Source of the DNA: Hyphodiscus hymeniophilus
Lineage: Eukaryota > Ascomycota > Leotiomycetes > Helotiales > Hyphodiscaceae
Length of the DNA stretch: 64,000 nt
Reading direction: 5' to 3'
NCBI GenBank assembly: GCA_016508695.1
Contig: VNKQ01000014.1
Span: 1,302,001-1,366,000, forward strand
The position numbers and the translations under genes were made by a program. The notes under the pieces are model-generated. The model saw only the letters and a list, made by a program, of their open reading frames with translations. It was not told the origin of the DNA and did not search any database. Numbering within the stretch: the first letter of the stretch is position 1; every line of letters starts with the position of its first letter. Shown here piece after piece: positions 1 to 11,351 of the stretch.

Positions 1-1010
1 GGATTGGTGCTACGAAGTGTACTCCATCGGATTTAGATCGGACGCCTAATCGACTAGTGTTATACTTGTTCCTGACCCTTTACTGTTATTGCAATGCGAC
101 TGTGCCAGGTCATAGTAGGCCTTAAGGGCATCGGCACCGACTTCTGCCTTCAACAAGATCCAAGTCGAAGACAAGAGGAGGGTATACTGTCACTTCTGTC
201 TTGATGTTATCACGAGTAATCTATCGTGACTATCACGCATCGTGTCGAGCGAGATGCCAATAACATGCACTTCTTTCCGAGTGTGGAAGAAGAATACGAG
301 TGTGTTGGTCAAAGGTATGAAGAAGACTTGGAGATTGGTTCATCAATCGGCTTCATCTATATTCTGGCAATTGGCTGCTACGATGTTACTTCACATCTCC
401 GAGGCAATCCTTTGCCCAACCACTGGCCTCGAACATCGACTAAGAAATAGAAAATCCACAGGCCCAAATAGCAAAACAGCTCAAGCGGCTTGCTCTGCAG
501 GTTCACCGGGATCAAATGAATTCCTCAAACCCATCCCAGTCATTTCTATCCGGATTTCATAGATATGTGCGCTACAGAAATAACCATCCCGTAGTAGTGG
601 CTTTAATCCAGTCGTCTTATCCCCACTTAGAAGAACCCGCAAAGTCGGAGGCTCCTCTTTCCGTATCGACCATAGGAAGTAAATAATAAGTTCTGCTTTA
701 GCCAAATATTTCACCACGGAGGACAATTCCGGATAAAACGGCCGGTCGTCCAAGGAGACCCCGCATTCTCGGAACCCAGTTTCCGTCCGTCATTCTATTG
801 TTATCAAAGTGATCTGCAATGGTGGCACCGAACTGATAGAGGGGACCCCACAATCCCGCAATATAAGACTTACTGCATTCCCCAGACCCCATCGATCATT
901 GTTGTCGACAATCATACATCCCCTTCTACCGATGACATTTTGCATTAATTTTCCCTCAGAACAATGAATAAAGCTCAATCAGGGCATCTCAATCTATATT
1001 CTTGTCCACG
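1..1010. promoter_or_regulatory. Gene-free 5' flank and promoter of the MFS transporter
   Basis: No supportable coding region is seen on either strand. The part nearest the transporter start contains four matches to the fungal CreA/Cre1 consensus SYGGGG, read on the minus strand as CCCCAC (621-626), CCCCGC (759-764), CCCCAC (846-851) and CCCCAG (880-885). A TATA-like ATATAAG lies at about 861-867. The motif matches are seen in the sequence; a role in glucose repression is inferred. Confidence 0.4.
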
Positions 1011-2737
1011 ATGTCTCTAGAGTCAAAGGTTGGCGACACTGCAATGGTCGAACAAAACGTAGCCGAGCATTTTGAAGGAGCCTCCAGCCCTAAGGAGACT
1101 TCAACCGACCCCGAGAATGAGGAGGACATCTTCGCCGAGGGCGTCGCCTACGGACCGGATGGCATTCGCGGGCTATTGGGCAACTCTTATGTGTTTGGGG
1201 CGGCCTTCCTTGCCTCCCTGGGCGGCTTTTCCTTTGGCTATGACCAGGGCGTCATCTCTATCATCAACGTTATGGAACAGTTCAATAATGCCTTTCCCAA
1301 GACCAAAACTGCTTTCGGCACCAGCTTCATGACGGCTATGTTGCTGCTTGGTGCTTTCGTAGGCTGCATCTTCATGCCCTACCTGGCTGACAAGATCTCG
1401 CGGAAGCGGGCCTTGACCGTGGTGGTGGTTATCTTCGACATTGGCGCCATCATCCAGACCTCAGCTCAGAGCTACGGCATGTTGGTTGCCGGAAGAGCCA
1501 TAGGAGGTATCGGAGTTGGAACCCTTGCAATGGTATGTATCATAACTGAGCTGTCCCAAATTGCCTTCTTGACGTTGACTGGATGTAACAGGGCGCGCCC
1601 TTGTACATCTCTGAAATAGCCCCGCCAAACCTCCGAGGAACTCTTCTCGTGCTTGAGTCCATTTCCATTGTGTCTGGCGTGGTCATTGCTTTTTGGATCA
1701 CGTACGGCACACGGTACATAGCCAGCGAAGCCTCCTTCCGGCTTCCGCTCGGATTGCAGATGGTCTGCGCCACAGTCGTCGGAGTCGGCATTCATTTCTT
1801 CCCTTATTCACCTCGATGGCTCGCACTTGTCGGCCGCAACGAGGAATGCCTAGCCAGTCTGTCAAAGCTGCGACGTCTACCCCCAAATGATCCACGCGTA
1901 CAAAAAGAATTCACGGGCATTATTGCTGAGGTCGAGTTCAACAAGCTCGTTTTGGCGCAGAGACACCCGGGAGCTAGCGCCTTAAAGCTCGAGATACACT
2001 CATGGCTCGATATTTTCGACCGAAAGATGTGGCGCAGGACCGTCGTGGGCTGTGGAGTATGTTTCTTCCAACAATTTTCAGGCATCAACGCTTTCATCTA
2101 TTATGCGCCTACCCTTTTCCAATCCATCGGGCAATCACCTGAGAAGGCACTTGTTCTGTCAGGAGTCTTCAATGTCTTGCAACTTGTCGCTGTTGCCATC
2201 TGCTTCGTCGTCATCGACAAGGTTGGACGAAGGCCACTTGCTATCGTTGGAGGGTTTGGGTCATGTCTTTGCTACATCATCATTGCGGCTCTCTCCGGAG
2301 TCTACTCAAAGGACTGGGCAGCAGATACTAGCGCAGGTTGGGCAGCAGTAGCCATGGCCTTTTGTTTCATCATGGTCTATGGCGTTTCCTATTCGCCTTT
2401 GGGATGGAGCTTGCCCCCGGAGGTGTTTCCCAATTCCAAGCGTGCAAAGGGTGTGGCTGTGGCCGTGTGCGTCAACTGGCTTTCCAACTTCACTGTCGGA
2501 ATTTCCACTCCTCCTATGCTTAACTCTATTGGATACGGAACCTATATCTTTTTCGCCTGTTTCTGTGGACTTTCCGGCTTCTGGGCATTCTTCCTCGTTC
2601 CTGAGACGAAAGGCAAGACTCTAGAAGAGATGGATCTGATGTTCGGCGATCACAACGGACAGGAAGAGAGGGACTTCATAAGGAGGGCCGCTGTTTCGGC
2701 TGACCGGATAGCAGTCAGTGTGATGCAGCATGTATGA
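1011..2737 (+). CDS. MFS sugar transporter (sugar porter family), one intron
   Basis: Twelve-helix proton-coupled sugar or polyol importer of the plasma membrane. Exons are 1011-1532 and 1592-2737, giving 555 aa. The 59-nt intron (GTATGT...ACAG) joins GTLAM to GAPLYISEIAPP exactly as in the family. Sugar-porter signatures are GGFSFGYDQGV near residue 70, DKISRKR (loop 2-3, a variant of the usual GRR motif), a PESPR-like FPYSPRW, QQFSGINAFIYYAPTLF before helix 7, DKVGRRP and PETKGKTLEEMD at the C-terminus. The first 55 residues are acidic and cytosolic. The ATG at 1011 is the first in frame; an upstream TTG is not credible in a fungus. The next genes are on the same strand (tartrate dehydrogenase, aldo-keto reductase), which suggests import of a sugar, polyol or sugar acid. 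The substrate cannot be assigned; quinate-type permeases belong to the same family. Confidence 0.93.
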
Positions 2738-3668
2738 AACCCATCGAGCGAAGCAGGGTATGACCCAGGATCATAATCCACTTTGTAGATCAAAGGCTGC
2801 TGAATTACTCTAGCCTGTGGGAGCGGCAGTTGTGTGTACATTTATATTACGAATAACTATTTCAATTCAAGGCTGGTTGAATTAACATTAAAAAATATCG
2901 TGCTCGCCGTCTTTGATAATGTTGTCGGTAAAGAATCACAGCTGCTTGCAAGTTACATTGGATGCGGCAGAATGTATAGGATTGGATGCGTCAGACTGCA
3001 TAGGGACCGGCTGAAGTTCTGCAGAGGCTGTCGTTTCTCTGCAATAGAGAATACGTGGTAATTGCTTAGTTGGTTCACTTCTTGTCATGTAGTCTATATC
3101 ACTGCTTGTACTTACGTTGGCGTCTGATATAGCCAAGAAAACAGCTTTAACCAGACCTGCTTGAGATACTATGACCGGCACCTATATACCGGCCGTGTCG
3201 GTTTTAATCACATTGCCAAGTGACAATATTAGAAGTTATTCTGCACTGCATTCTGAAAAAGCATCACAAAACGCTACATCTTAATCTCTTGAAATCCGGA
3301 CAACTACTGTCCGAAACTAGATAAGCTTTGTCCCATTCACTCATAATCAATCTACTTCCTAATAGCGGTCGCAAGAAAATCCGATAAGGGATCCGAACTG
3401 GACAGAGTTCCGTGACGTGCTTCGGAATCTGGCTTCCGCAACTGCCCATGCCCCTTATTGCCACCGAATGCGGGACTCCCGTATTGGGGAAGGATCTGTT
3501 GTCGTCTCTACCAGAAATACTAATACTGTACTTGGATTGTGGCGGGAGTCATGCTGCTCATCTTCCGATGTCGCGCTCGCACGCACTACATCTCAAAGAT
3601 GAAGTATAGTTTTCCACCTTGTGGACTATGACCTCGGAACTATAGCCCTTCCACGCAGGATTCTTACC
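2738..3668. other. Intergenic, nothing coding seen
   Basis: It holds the 3' end of the transporter and the promoter of the next gene. Short open frames exist on both strands but none shows a family motif, codon structure or splice logic. No repeat or RNA gene was recognised. Confidence 0.6.
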
Positions 3669-4911
3669 ATGTCGCCGACGCAGAACGGTGCTCGGACGTA
3701 CAAGATTGCTTCCATTCCTGGCGACGGCATAGGGATAGAAATAACAGAGCAAGCGATCAAAGTGCTCCGGACAATTGAAGTTCTGTTCAACTCATTCACG
3801 TTTGACATCGACACGCTGGATTGGAGCTCGAAGCGGTACCTGGAACAGGGCGAATACATTCCAGCAGATGGCTGGCAAAGGCTAAGGAAGAGCGACGCCA
3901 TCTTGTTTGGTGCTGTTGGATCACCTGGTATGTGTTCGGTCAAGAAGGGAACGCATTTCAATCAGAAAAGATCATTTACCTGACAATATTTCCATCTTAG
4001 CCGTGCCCGATGATATTTCCCTGTGGAATTTGATTCTACCGCTTCGGAAGAAGGTGATACACTCAGGACTATTATATCAAACTCCGCTAACAGCGAACCA
4101 GTTGACTCAGTATATCAACCTTCGTCCAATCCGGATTCTGCCTGGACTTTCGGCTCCGCTGAAGAACTGCGCAGATGGTGACCTGGATTGGATCTTTGTT
4201 CGGGAGAATAGCGAGGGCGAATATTCTGGCCAGGGTGGCACCACACACGATGATACCCCGAACACCATTGCCAACGAAGTCGCCGTTTTCACCAGTGTCG
4301 GCATCGAGCGCACCATGCGCTTCGCTTTCGAGGTCGCTCGAGGCCGGCCTCGAAAGAAGCTTACCATGGTAACCAAGAGTAATGCCCAGAGATACGGGAT
4401 GGTGTTGTGGGATAAGATTTTTTACGAGATTGCAAAGGAGTACCCAGATGTCGAGACAGACAAGATGCTCGTGGACGCCATGACGGTACGGATGGTGCTG
4501 AAGCCTAAGACGCTCGATACCATCGTGACTACCAACCTCCATGGAGACATTCTGTCAGACTTGGCCGCCGCATTAGCTGGCAGTATTGGGGTGGCAGCCT
4601 CAAGCAGTCTGGACCCGACGAGACAGAACCCCAGCTTGTTCGAGCCCATACATGGAAGCGCTCCGGACATCGCGGGTCAAGGAATTGCTAATCCCATTGG
4701 GACGTTTTGGAGCACTGCAGAGATGCTTCGGTGGCTAGGTGAAGATGCGGCGGCGGACCTTTTGATGACAGCCATTCAGACGGTTACAGCCTCCGGGATT
4801 AAGACCAGGGATTTGGGGGGTACAAATGATCTTATTGAAGTCACCGAGGCTGTCATTGTGGAGCTGGAGAAGTCATTCAGCAGTGTCAAGAATTACAAGT
4901 CTAGAATGTGA
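3669..4911 (+). CDS. Tartrate/D-malate dehydrogenase-like protein (isopropylmalate dehydrogenase family)
   Basis: NAD-dependent beta-decarboxylating or oxidising dehydrogenase acting on tartrate, D-malate or a related 2-hydroxy acid. Exons 3669-3927, 4001-4053 and 4102-4911 give 373 aa. Family marks are IPGDGIGIE near the N-terminus, PDDISLWNLILPLRK, LRPIRILPG, VRENSEGEYSGQGG, the metal-binding NLHGDILSDLAA, and EPIHGSAPDIAGQGIANPIG in the nucleotide site. The PDDISLW and ENSEGEYS segments fit the tartrate/D-malate branch better than LEU2-type enzymes. The first intron (73 nt) is GTATGT...TTAG. The second (4054-4101, 48 nt, branch GCTAAC, ends CCAG) is a multiple of three with no stop, so an unspliced message would add 16 residues; splicing restores RKK-LTQYINLRP. 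Chosen start is ATG 3669 because the upstream GTG is not a eukaryotic start. Confidence 0.9.
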
Positions 4912-5236
4912 TCTTAAGGAGTATCAGCTCAATTTTGGGATATTATTGTGTTAATGTTGATATCCCCGTCGTGAATCTCACTGCTGGCTTTGCCCTTAAG
5001 CGTCAATAGTTCAGTAGAATAAAATATTACACTTTTTTTGACATGCATCATTACTATTCGCTATGTTTGACTTGATGCTGTTTACGAAGCCCAAACCATT
5101 GTTAGTTATGAAGAGTCTCTTCGGAAAGCGCCTTACATCAAAGTGTGGATGTGGACGTAGTGGTCTACTGCGGAATCTGAATTCCGATGTCCTTTCATGA
5201 AAGACTTCAAATAGTAAGTGATAGAATACCGCAGCT
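4912..5236. other. Short intergenic spacer
   Basis: Separates two genes on the same strand. Contains the 3' end of the dehydrogenase and the presumed promoter of the aldo-keto reductase. Nothing else recognised. Confidence 0.5.
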
Positions 5237-6306
5237 ATGTACGGCAATATAATTTGCTTCGACCCTTGTAACATGGCGCCATCATCCTTCAAACTGAACA
5301 CTGGAGCCAGCATCCCTGCCCTAGGCCTCGGTACCTGGCAATCTGGACCGGGCGAGGTTAAGAATGCCGTCTCATACGCACTCCGCACCGGATACAAGCT
5401 TATTGACTGTGCCTTCTGTTACGGCAATGAGTATGAGGTTGGGGAGGGCATCAAGGAGGCTCTGAATTTGGGTGCTGTGAAGAGGGAAGATTTCTTCGTC
5501 ACCAGCAAGATGTGGTGTACCTTTTCGTCCAGGGTCGAGGAGAATCTTGATATGAGCTTGAAAGCTTTGGGCCTTGACTATATCGATCTGTATCTTATCC
5601 ATTGGCCAGTTGCCATGAATCCTCATGGTGTGTAATAATCTTTGTTGCATGGGAATATAAGCTGATTCGAGGATTTACTCAGGGAATGATATCAGATTCC
5701 CTACGCTTCCGGATGGTTCCCGTGACCTCGATATGTCGTGGTCACACATCGAGACCTGGAAGCAAATGGAGAAGCTAGTCGGAACTGGAAAGGTAAAAGC
5801 GATCGGAGTATGCAATTATAGTGTGAGGTATCTGGAAGGGCTGCTTCCACAAGCCACTATCATCCCGGCAGTTAATCAGATCGAAAATCACCCCTACCTG
5901 CCACAAGACGAGATAGTGTCGCTCTGTCATGCCAAAAATATTCGAATCATGGCATACTCACCCCTCGGGAGCGCTGGATCTCCTCTGATGAAGGAGCCAA
6001 CGGTCGAGAGTGTCGCTGCCAAGTATCGAGTATCGCCTGCCACAGTTGTATTCAGCTATCACAGTCTGTCTCCTCAACCACCGTTTTCTGTTCATACGAA
6101 TACTGAAATGCAATGCTGTAGATAAACGGGGCATCACAGTCATCGCCAAGTCTGTGAAAGAGAGCAGAATCGATCAGAACAGTAAAATTATTGACCTTGA
6201 TCAGAGAGACATGAAAGCCTTGGAAAATATCCACAAGGCGGCCGGGATCAAGAGATATGTGTATCCGGCATTCAATGTAGACTTTGGCTTCCCAGACAAG
6301 TCTTAG
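5237..6306 (+). CDS. Aldo-keto reductase, two introns
   Basis: NADPH-dependent reductase of sugar aldehydes or ketones, soluble. Exons run from 5237 (or 5273) to 5627, then 5683-6063 and 6122-6306. The ATG at 5273 gives 306 aa and the usual AKR N-terminus (FKLNTGASIPALGLGTW); the in-frame ATG at 5237 would add 12 residues, giving 318 aa. Counted from 5273, the catalytic tetrad is D45, Y50 (CYGNE), K80 (VTSKMW) and H111 (LIHWP). The AKR signature LDYIDLYLIHWPVAM and IAKSVKESRI are present. Introns of 55 and 58 nt restore NPHG-NDIRFPTLPDG and SYH-NKRGITVIAKS. It lies in the same orientation as the transporter and tartrate dehydrogenase, consistent with co-use in sugar, polyol or hydroxy-acid metabolism. 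Glycerol dehydrogenase, xylose reductase and glyoxal reductase types cannot be told apart here. Confidence 0.9.
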
Positions 6307-7097
6307 ACTTTAAATGCCCGGTACACGATTGACTTCTTCGGATATCCAATCACATCAGCAACGGGTTCACATGAAAGGTGTTGCCAATACTTGATTATTG
6401 CGAGATGTGCATGCATAATAGAAGATAAAGTACGTCAAGGGCTGGTTGATTACTCGGGTAGTTCAAAGACTGAACATAGTCAAAGCTCTATGTACTCTAA
6501 CAAGCTATCATGAATCAAGTTCAGCTCCAAATCCTTGCTCCTGTAATAGTTCCTGTAACAGTCTTTTGAACTGAGAGAAGCACATTCCTCAATCCCTCAC
6601 ACAGTTTTTCCTTTGCTTTCCCGCTTTTCAATATCTGTCTGTTTATCCATGTTTTTGGTCTCCTAAGTATATATCTTCCGGTTGTCTGTGATCTCCCAAT
6701 CAAATCCCTTGTTCCGTTACGAATATTGCTCCTGAGTCCACACGGAATCGTACAACGTCTGCACATATATTTTGAATTTTCTTCAGCCTGTATCCATACG
6801 GCGTCTAGTATATGTGAATGAACTGTACGGGAGCGTCCTTACTCTGCAATTAATTGTAATTTCGATTGACTCATGACTTAGAGAGCACTTGAGTAGTGAA
6901 GTTCGGTAGGAATGTACCAAGTATAAAATCGAAGGACCTCTTGGAAATACTGCCTCAAGCGCAGCAGAAAGCCTACATTCTCTTACTATCTTCACATTCT
7001 CTCAGTTACGAAAAAGCCTGCGAACAGAAACGCTATCAGCGGTGATGGGACATGACAAAAGTCTAAGTAGCAGAACTGATTTCTTTCTATGTTAAAT
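6307..7097. other. Convergent intergenic region, no gene seen
   Basis: Lies between the 3' ends of the aldo-keto reductase (plus) and the aldehyde dehydrogenase (minus). It should therefore hold two terminators rather than promoters. Small open frames here have no recognisable features. Confidence 0.5.
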
Positions 7098-8857
7098 TCA
7101 AGAGCCGGTATCCTGATTGCCAATCGTGATGCTCTTGATGTTTTGGTACTCCGCGAGACCGTAAAGACTACCCTCTTTGCCGTAGCCGCTCTCCTTGATC
7201 CCCCCGAACGGTGCCTCAGCCGCGCTTATCTTTCCAGTATTCACACCTACCATGCCACACTCTAACTTCTGGGCAAGTCGCATCGCTCGTGCAATGTCCT
7301 GGGAGAAAAAGTATCCCGCCAATCCAAATTCACTGTCATTAGCGAGTTGCAAGACCTCTGCCTCGGTTTCAAATTGGAATATTGGGGCGAGTGGGCCGAA
7401 TGTCTCCTCCCGGCTGACGATCATGTTCGGGGTCACTTCGGAGAGCACAGTGGGGTCGTAAAAGAAACCTGTGGATCTGGAGGGCTGGCCGCCAATCTCA
7501 ATCTTCGCGCCCTTCGAAAATGCGTCCTCTACGTGCTCCTTGACCTTCTCAACAGCACTCTTGTTCACTAATGGACCTTGGGTCGTGGCTGAGTCCAAGC
7601 CGGGTCCCATCTTGAGTGCCTGTACAGCTTCTACCAATCTCTCAGTGAAAGCCTTAGCAACACCCTTCTGAACATAAAGTCGATTTGCGCTAAAAACACC
7701 GTTAGAGTTATGAGAAAGACCACTTGCCAGTAGAGAGCCATGCTCGATATGGCACAGCACGAAGCAAGAGGAGATGGAGTTACCAAACACATGTCTGCCC
7801 TGTGCAGCGGAATTTGCAGAACATGGCACTCTCTACCGCCAGATCGAGATTCGCATCATCAAAAACGATGAATGGGGCGTTACCACCTAATTCGAGACTG
7901 ACCTTCTTCAAGGTACCAGTCGCTAAGTTGGCCAACATTTTGCCTACGCCGGTCGAGCCAGTAAAGCTCAGCTTCTTTACCAGAGGATTCGTGGCCAGCT
8001 CGGTGGCGGCCTGGCGGTCCTTGGTAGGACAAACCTCGATGATTGAGGGAGGCAGACCTGCTCTTACTGCCAACTTGGTAAGGGCAATGGTGCTGTACGG
8101 TGTCTCACTGGGTGGCTTGATGACGACGGAGCAACCGGCGGCTAAAGCAGGGCCGACTTTCCTGGTTATCATCGCTGCGGGGAAGTTCCAAGGTGTGATG
8201 ATACCGCAAACACCGACTGGCTCACGGATGGTCATGAGAGTTGTGTGAGGAGTAGAAGACGGGATGGTAGCACCGTACGCTCGAGTCGCTTCTTCAGCAA
8301 ACCACGATATGAAACTTGCAGCGTATATAACCTCACCTTTGGCCTCGCCAAAAGTTTTACCGTTTTCGAGGGAGAGGATTACCGCAACTATGATGAACTA
8401 CATTGGGACTTGCTTAAGTTGAGCTGATATGTCGCAAACTTACGATCGTCTGCATTCTCCAAGATCAAATCATTCCATTTCCTCAGCAACGCTCCCCTGG
8501 CAGTTCCCGTTGTGCTTTGATAGAAACTACGCTGTGCCTCTTCCGCACTGCGGATGGCTTGCTTGAAATCATCAAGACTGCAGTCCGACACCTTGCCCAA
8601 TACAGAGCCTGAAGAGGGCTCTATCCAACATCAATATGGCTAAAGAAGGAAGCTCAGATCTGCGAGAGTACGAACCGTAGACATCGAACTTCTTATCTTT
8701 GGAAATCCATCGTCCACCGATGAATGCATCTCCGCAAAACAAGCCTTTGTCCTTTAACTGTGGACACAGGAAAGTTAGATTAGCTGTCCGCATGCCCAAT
8801 CGCTCGACGGAGTATGAGGCTACTTACACTTTGCAGATGCTGTTCGTGGTAGGGCAT
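7098..8857 (-). CDS. Succinate-semialdehyde dehydrogenase-type aldehyde dehydrogenase, five exons
   Basis: Oxidises an aldehyde, typically succinate semialdehyde, to the acid with NAD(P). Exons on the minus strand are 8857-8828, 8757-8676, 8620-8444, 8387-7784 and 7689-7098, giving 494 aa; introns are 70, 55, 56 and 94 nt. The spliced protein starts MPYHEQHLQS-LKDKGLFCGDAFIGGRW and continues through the cofactor site GIITPWNFPAAMITRK, the general-base VSLELGGNAPFIVFDDA, the catalytic-cysteine segment FRCTGQTCVCANR, EETFGPLAPIFQF and the C-terminal APFGGIKESGYGKEGS. The fourth exon donor was chosen so that TCV-CANR is rebuilt. Length and motifs match fungal Uga2-like enzymes. Its place beside a hydroxy-acid dehydrogenase and an aldo-keto reductase suggests aldehyde clearance in the same pathway. 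Strict substrate is not provable from sequence. Confidence 0.91.
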
Positions 8858-9221
8858 TGTTGCGAAATCTAGATGAAAAGACAATGCTGTAGGTAGTAGA
8901 TCAAGCTATTAGAGTTCAGTATGTACTAAAGAATTTTTGAGCTTATGCCATGATAAAAAGTAGCTGTAGGAAAATCACGATTTTGGATGTATTTAGATCA
9001 TCTTGGAGTACGTCAAAACTCAGCTTCATTCTCCACTCGGAGATCGCCTCCGAACCTTCCCCTGTGTCCCCATGCCCCCTTTTGGTAAACTTAGCGATCG
9101 GAAACCTGAATCCGTAAGCTCCACTACTGGCTCGACCGCCGTACTTGAACCGCCCACTTTGAAGGATTTCACCCTTCGCAAAAATGGGTAGCACAGCTAC
9201 TCCGTAGTCACTTTCTCAAAC
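8858..9221. promoter_or_regulatory. Promoter of the aldehyde dehydrogenase, shared with a dead gene
   Basis: A 364-bp gap between two divergent start codons: the aldehyde dehydrogenase (minus) and the broken PFK-2/FBPase-2 copy (plus). No binding site stands out. Confidence 0.4.
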
Positions 9222-10720
9222 ATGGCCGACTCCAGACAATCCCGCATCAAGTCCACGGACCTCGGCTATACCGCCCCCAAATTAGTGATTGTCATGGTCG
9301 GGCTGCCAGCCAGGGGTACGCTACATCGTCCGAAAATTGTCTACATACCTGAACTGGTTACAGTACGAAGCTTGTGTTTTCAACGCGGGAGAACACTGTA
9401 GGGAGGCAGAGCGCGTAAAGCAAAGTGACGAGAAGGCAGAGGGATTGCGCCTCGGTCGAAGTCTGTTTTCATCTTTAGCAGCCTTTTTCGACCCAACAAG
9501 ACCTGATCTGGCTCAGAATATGACCAGATCGCCCTTAAAACTCTGGACAAGCTCCTCGATGGCCTCTCACACACAATAGAGCAGCAGTATTAGGATACTG
9601 GACGCGACAAACAGCACACGGAAGTCGCGCGAGACAATCTTATCCCACTTCCAGCAGAGAACTGGCACTCTGAGGGATGTGCTGTTCATTGAAAGTTGCA
9701 GTTATGACGAGGCCATACTCGAGGACTGTTTCTGATTGAAGCTCAAGGGACTGGACTACAAGATTAAAGACACTGGTGAGGCACTTAGGGACTTTCGTAA
9801 GAGGTCGCCTTCTATGAGAAGCTGTATGTTCCCATTGGAGTAGCTGAGGAGCAAGACAAAATACCCTATCTGCGGGTGATTGACAATGGTCGAAAGATCA
9901 ACACCTACTTACAACAGGGGCTCCTCTCAAGCCAAGTAGTTGAGATACGCTCGACCTCAATCTGTTGAAGCGTCAAATATGGATACTCTGTAGTGGCGAG
10001 AGCAGAAATGATAGCGCAGGAAGAATAGGACGACGGTCAAATCTCACGGAAAATGGACAGCGATATGCCGCATCACTGGTTTGGTTCATCCACGAAGAGC
10101 GAGAACGCTGGGACAAGAGCAAACAAGGTCATAGATTTCGGAACAGTGCCTCAAGGAAGCCCAGTGTTGGATTCTGAATACATAAACCGACTACCTTGGA
10201 CTCACAGAGCAGCAAAAGCCTGCCTCGTCCTCTCGAAAGCCGCATCGGGGTTTTCCGAAGAGCTCTTTGCAAGATCGCAGATAAAGACGCTCGACGATCT
10301 TAGCGCACGCGACATGGCTGGGCTGACGTTCGAGGAGATCACGACGCTTTAATCCTCCGTTTGTGCCGCCCGCAAACAGCACAAACTCCCCTATAGGTGG
10401 CCTGGTCTCGGTGGAGAGTGCTAAGTTGACATCATCCTCCGTCTGCGACCAGTGATTCTGACCCTGGAGCGCAGGAAAGACCAGGTACTCCTCGTGACGC
10501 ACCGCGCAGTTGTGCGCGTTCTTCTGTGATACTTTTTAGATCATCGCCGGAATGATTTGGCCGAGATGGTGATAGCGAAGAAATGAGGGTTCTGCCTTGA
10601 ACCTGTATGCACCCCCCCCTCTTTAAGTTGCATCGCGAGAAGGACTGTTACTGAGATCTTGAACAGTCACCGTATGGCATCAAATTCCGTGCCCATGCAT
10701 ATCGACTTGAATCAGGCCCT
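9222..10720 (+). pseudogene. Pseudogene of 6-phosphofructo-2-kinase/fructose-2,6-bisphosphatase
   Basis: The intact enzyme makes and breaks fructose 2,6-bisphosphate, the regulator of glycolysis. Read through several frames, the stretch follows the whole bifunctional protein: ATG 9222, APKLVIVMVGLPARG, YIVRKLSTYLNWL, VFNAGEHCREA, LKTLDKLLD, LDATNSTRKSRETIL, DVLFIESCSYDEAI, LKGLDYKIKD, VAFYEKLYVPIG, IPYLRVIDNGRKINTYL, GRIGRRSNLTENG, LDDLSARDMAGLTFEEI, LRLRPVILTLERRKDQVLLVTHRAVVRVLL, NDLAEMVI and PYGIKFRA. Two bases are missing between GGT (ends 9317) and TAC (9322), which deletes the Walker A lysine. Stops include TAG near 9593, TGA near 9735 and TAA after GGEC (near 10415). The phosphatase RHGES reads CSGES, so its catalytic histidine is lost. 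A fossil intron (10605-10666, GTATGC...ACAG) shows it arose from a genomic copy, not from retrotransposed mRNA. It is not functional. Confidence 0.88.
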
Positions 10721-11340
10721 TCTGCTTAGTGCCAGACGCTCGAAGGAGGTTCTTTGCTTCGTAGTTTCATATCGCAGGGCTTTTCAAGGAAGGGAAATAT
10801 TATGATTTATGCTTCATGTCATCTAGGATACAGATGTCTGTACTTATAATTAGATGTGGATTAGAAGGACCGGCCAAGCTTTGGTATTACAATAGCACAC
10901 TTCCCTCAAATTTCTCATAACATGGTTCTCCCTTTGTCTTCGAAGATGCAACATGCCTCAAGTGAACGTGCTGTATTTATACCCAGTCATGGCAGGATGA
11001 TATCCAATCAATGGGCGATGGGAAATACTGAGACGCGTAAATATTCACGGAACGTGCTAGTATCGATGGGTTACTTTGATGAGCGTCTATGTACTTTAAT
11101 AAAGACACTTCAATCGAGTGCTGATTAGTAGCTGAAAATTTGGAACGGAATATATAATGCCTGTTCAAGTCTGTCATAAGCTGTAGCCTACAGGCTCTTC
11201 AGTGTCTTTAGCTAATGACGGTGAAAGTAAGAAATCGTTAAGGATTCTACCTTTCGGGCCAAGAGAGAGCGTCCAACAATCTCCCGAAAAACGCTGCAAA
11301 TCAAAGTCACGTGATCTGATTAATCTTCTTATTCAATAAT
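10721..11340. other. Intergenic flank between pseudogene and LINE
   Basis: No gene is seen. The base composition becomes AT-richer toward the LINE but is not RIP-like. A TCACGTGA palindrome lies at about 11307-11314. Confidence 0.5.
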
Positions 11341-11351
11341 ACTTGGTCCGC
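11341..11351. repeat. Left target-site duplication of the LINE
   Basis: The 11-bp word ACTTGGTCCGC is repeated exactly at 18281-18291, on the other side of the AT-rich block. Flanking bases differ (AAT before the left copy, CAA before the right; TAG after the left copy, CAA after the right). Length fits the 10-20 bp duplications typical of LINE insertion. Confidence 0.8.

Noticed and set aside
9289..9579. A 96-aa kinase-like gene
   Set aside because: It is one frame fragment of the broken PFK-2/FBPase-2 copy and starts without a proper ATG.
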